6,661 bases of DNA from Mesorhizobium sp. (lineage in GTDB: Bacteria; Pseudomonadota; Alphaproteobacteria; Rhizobiales; Rhizobiaceae): positions 1 to 6,661 of the forward strand of contig JAUYMV010000265.1 in assembly GCA_030698645.1 (NCBI GenBank), read 5' to 3'. Every line of letters starts with the position of its first letter. Positions within the stretch are counted from its first letter, which is position 1. The notes under the pieces were generated by a model. The model was not told where the DNA came from. It worked only from the letters and a program-made list of their open reading frames with translations, and searched no databases. A program made the translations under genes and the position numbers. Below are positions 5,659 to 6,661 of the stretch, piece by piece.

Positions 5659-5940
5659 CCCTGATAGGGTCTGTGTGCCGTCGGCAAGTTCTGGCGGGTG
5701 GTTGGGGCCGCCGCGTTGATCCTGCGCAATCGGATCGTGAATTCCCCTGTTGAATGGTCCCCGTTTCTGAACCGGCAACCGAATTCAGGTGTTTGGCCGC
5801 AGCGAACCGGTAGATGGCTGGCGTGGCGGCCGCCGTCGCATGGTTGCGCGGCGCGGTGGTTCTGCCCCGGCGACGCCGCGCGGCGGGTCCCCCAAAGCCC
5901 GGCCGCCGAATCGGACCTTCCCCACTTTCGCCGCAAACAT

Positions 5941-5970
5941 CCTGCCCATCGTACGTTCACGGCGGGCAGG
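5941..5970. repeat. 7-bp perfect inverted repeat upstream of murA
   Basis: CCTGCCC (5941-5947) and GGGCAGG (5964-5970) are exact complements around a 16-base loop, about 120 bases before the murA start. No T-run follows, so it is not an obvious terminator. It may be an operator or chance in GC-rich DNA. Confidence 0.3.
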
Positions 5971-6006
5971 GGGCCATGCCGCGGCGGTGCGATGCCCGTC
6001 CTTTCC

Positions 6007-6035
6007 TTGAATGCCGCCGGCTCATAGTCTAGATC
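6007..6035 (+). promoter_or_regulatory. Weak candidate murA promoter
   Basis: TTGAAT (6007-6012) and TAGATC (6030-6035) are separated by 17 bases, the ideal sigma70 spacing. Matches to consensus are only four and three of six. Transcription would start near 6042, giving a leader of about 45 bases to the murA ATG. It is reported because it is the best-spaced pair in the region, not because the hexamers are strong. Confidence 0.27.
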
Positions 6036-6086
6036 AACCCGACTGCACGGCCGTCCCGGGCCGCTCTTCGCGCGAAAGAACACCTC

Positions 6087-6661
6087 ATGGATCGAATCAG
6101 GATAACCGGCGGCCGAAAGCTTGAGGGCGTCATCCCGATTTCCGGCGCCAAGAACGCCGCGCTGCCCCTGATGATCGCCTCGCTGCTGACGAAGGAGACG
6201 CTGACGCTCGGCAACGTGCCGCATCTGGCCGATGTCGAGCAGCTGATCCGCATCCTCGGCAACCATGGCACCGACTACTCGGTCAACGGACGCCGCGGTG
6301 CGCCGGGCGAAGCCTATTCGCGCACCATCAACTTCACCGCCGCCGACATCGTCGACACCACCGCGCCATACGAACTCGTGTCCAAGATGCGCGCCTCGTT
6401 CTGGGTCATCGGTCCGCTGCTCGCCCGCATGGGCGAGGCGAAGGTGTCGTTGCCCGGCGGCTGCGCCATCGGCACGCGTCCTGTGGATCTCTTTCTCGAA
6501 GGTTTGGCCGCGCTCGGCGCCGAGATCGATGTCGACAATGGCTATGTCGTCTCGCGTACCAAGAAGGGTCTCAAGGGCGCCCGCTACGTGTTCCCGAAGG
6601 TCTCGGTCGGCGCGACGCACGTTCTGATGATGGCCGCGTCACTCGCCCGCGGCGAGACCGT
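6087..6661 (+). CDS. murA: UDP-N-acetylglucosamine 1-carboxyvinyltransferase, N-terminal part (runs off right edge)
   Basis: MurA transfers enolpyruvate from phosphoenolpyruvate to UDP-GlcNAc, the first committed step of peptidoglycan synthesis in the cytoplasm. The 191 complete codons present begin [20 protein letters not shown]. They show the conserved SGAKNAALP (19-27) with substrate-binding Lys22 and Asn23, and [10 protein letters not shown] (44-53). [20 protein letters not shown] (95-114) follows. The catalytic loop [14 protein letters not shown] has Cys126, the residue attacked by fosfomycin. [17 protein letters not shown] follows as expected. Full MurA is about 420-430 residues, so roughly 45 percent is here. 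The ATG at 6087 gives the standard family N-terminus; only a weak GAAAGAA lies upstream. It is transcribed away from the ABC operon and appears intact and chromosomal. Confidence 0.97.
   Translation, partial: MDRIRITGGRKLEGVIPISGAKNAALPLMIASLLTKETLTLGNVPHLADVEQLIRILGNHGTDYSVNGRRGAPGEAYSRTINFTAADIVDTTAPYELVSKMRASFWVIGPLLARMGEAKVSLPGGCAIGTRPVDLFLEGLAALGAEIDVDNGYVVSRTKKGLKGARYVFPKVSVGATHVLMMAASLARGET

Larger units (their letters stand above)
5659..6086. other. 428-bp divergent intergenic region between the MlaC-like operon and murA
   Basis: I see no convincing gene here. The open frames are GC-rich with no start supported by a ribosome-binding site and no family-like content. It must hold the leftward promoter for the ABC operon and probably the rightward murA promoter. 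A leftward CTTGCC (5688-5683) with CTATCA (5667-5662) resembles the alphaproteobacterial pair, but the spacer is only 15 bases and the start would fall inside the annotated MlaC-like ATG. The 11-bp palindrome CCCTGATAGGG (5659-5669) touches that ATG. The middle (about 5820-5935) is very GC-rich, and a 7-bp inverted repeat lies at 5941-5970. No tRNA or riboswitch pattern is recognised. Confidence 0.6.

Noticed and set aside
5655..6620. Minus-strand open frame of 321 codons covering murA and the intergenic region
   Set aside because: It runs antisense to murA, which has all its catalytic motifs. Its residues are Arg/Gly/Asp-rich shadow sequence.

Overview
The window looks like a chromosomal segment of a GC-rich alphaproteobacterium, most likely from the Hyphomicrobiales (Rhizobiales). 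The main support is the murA start at the right edge, whose protein reads very like rhizobial and Mesorhizobium MurA from memory. The kdp small genes, an FNR/FixK-type box and the ATGA gene overlaps fit that setting. The assignment is by recognition, not by a search.

Layout, left to right. (1) 1-574, minus strand: the start of a kdp high-affinity potassium pump operon. It contains an unnamed 27-residue membrane peptide, kdpF (28 residues) and the first 120 residues of kdpA, which runs off the left edge. (2) 575-850: the kdp upstream region, with a possible KdpE-type direct repeat, followed by a broken IS3-family transposase fragment on the plus strand. (3) 851-1711, minus: a lipoprotein of the permuted papain-like YiiX/NlpC-P60 class. 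Upstream of it lie an FNR/FixK-type box, a plausible -10 element at class II spacing and an 8-bp hairpin in the predicted leader. (4) 1973-5658, minus: a tightly overlapped four-gene operon. Its order is an exported MlaC-like protein, a LolD/MacB-type ABC ATPase, an FtsX/MacB-type permease, and an HxxxDG (wax-ester-synthase/condensation-like) acyltransferase. (5) 5659-6086: a 428-bp divergent intergenic region. (6) 6087-6661, plus: the 5' part of murA, which runs off the right edge.

The most interesting part is 851-5658. An MlaC-like lipid carrier is normally paired with an MlaE permease. Here it is translationally coupled to a LolCDE/MacB-type exporter and to an acyl-CoA-dependent-looking acyltransferase. 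A surface lipoprotein hydrolase or acyltransferase of the LRAT/NlpC fold lies just downstream under a likely oxygen-responsive promoter. My inference is an uncharacterised system that makes or remodels an acylated lipid or lipoprotein and moves it across the envelope. The substrate cannot be told from sequence. The IS3 remnant marks the junction between this locus and the kdp operon.
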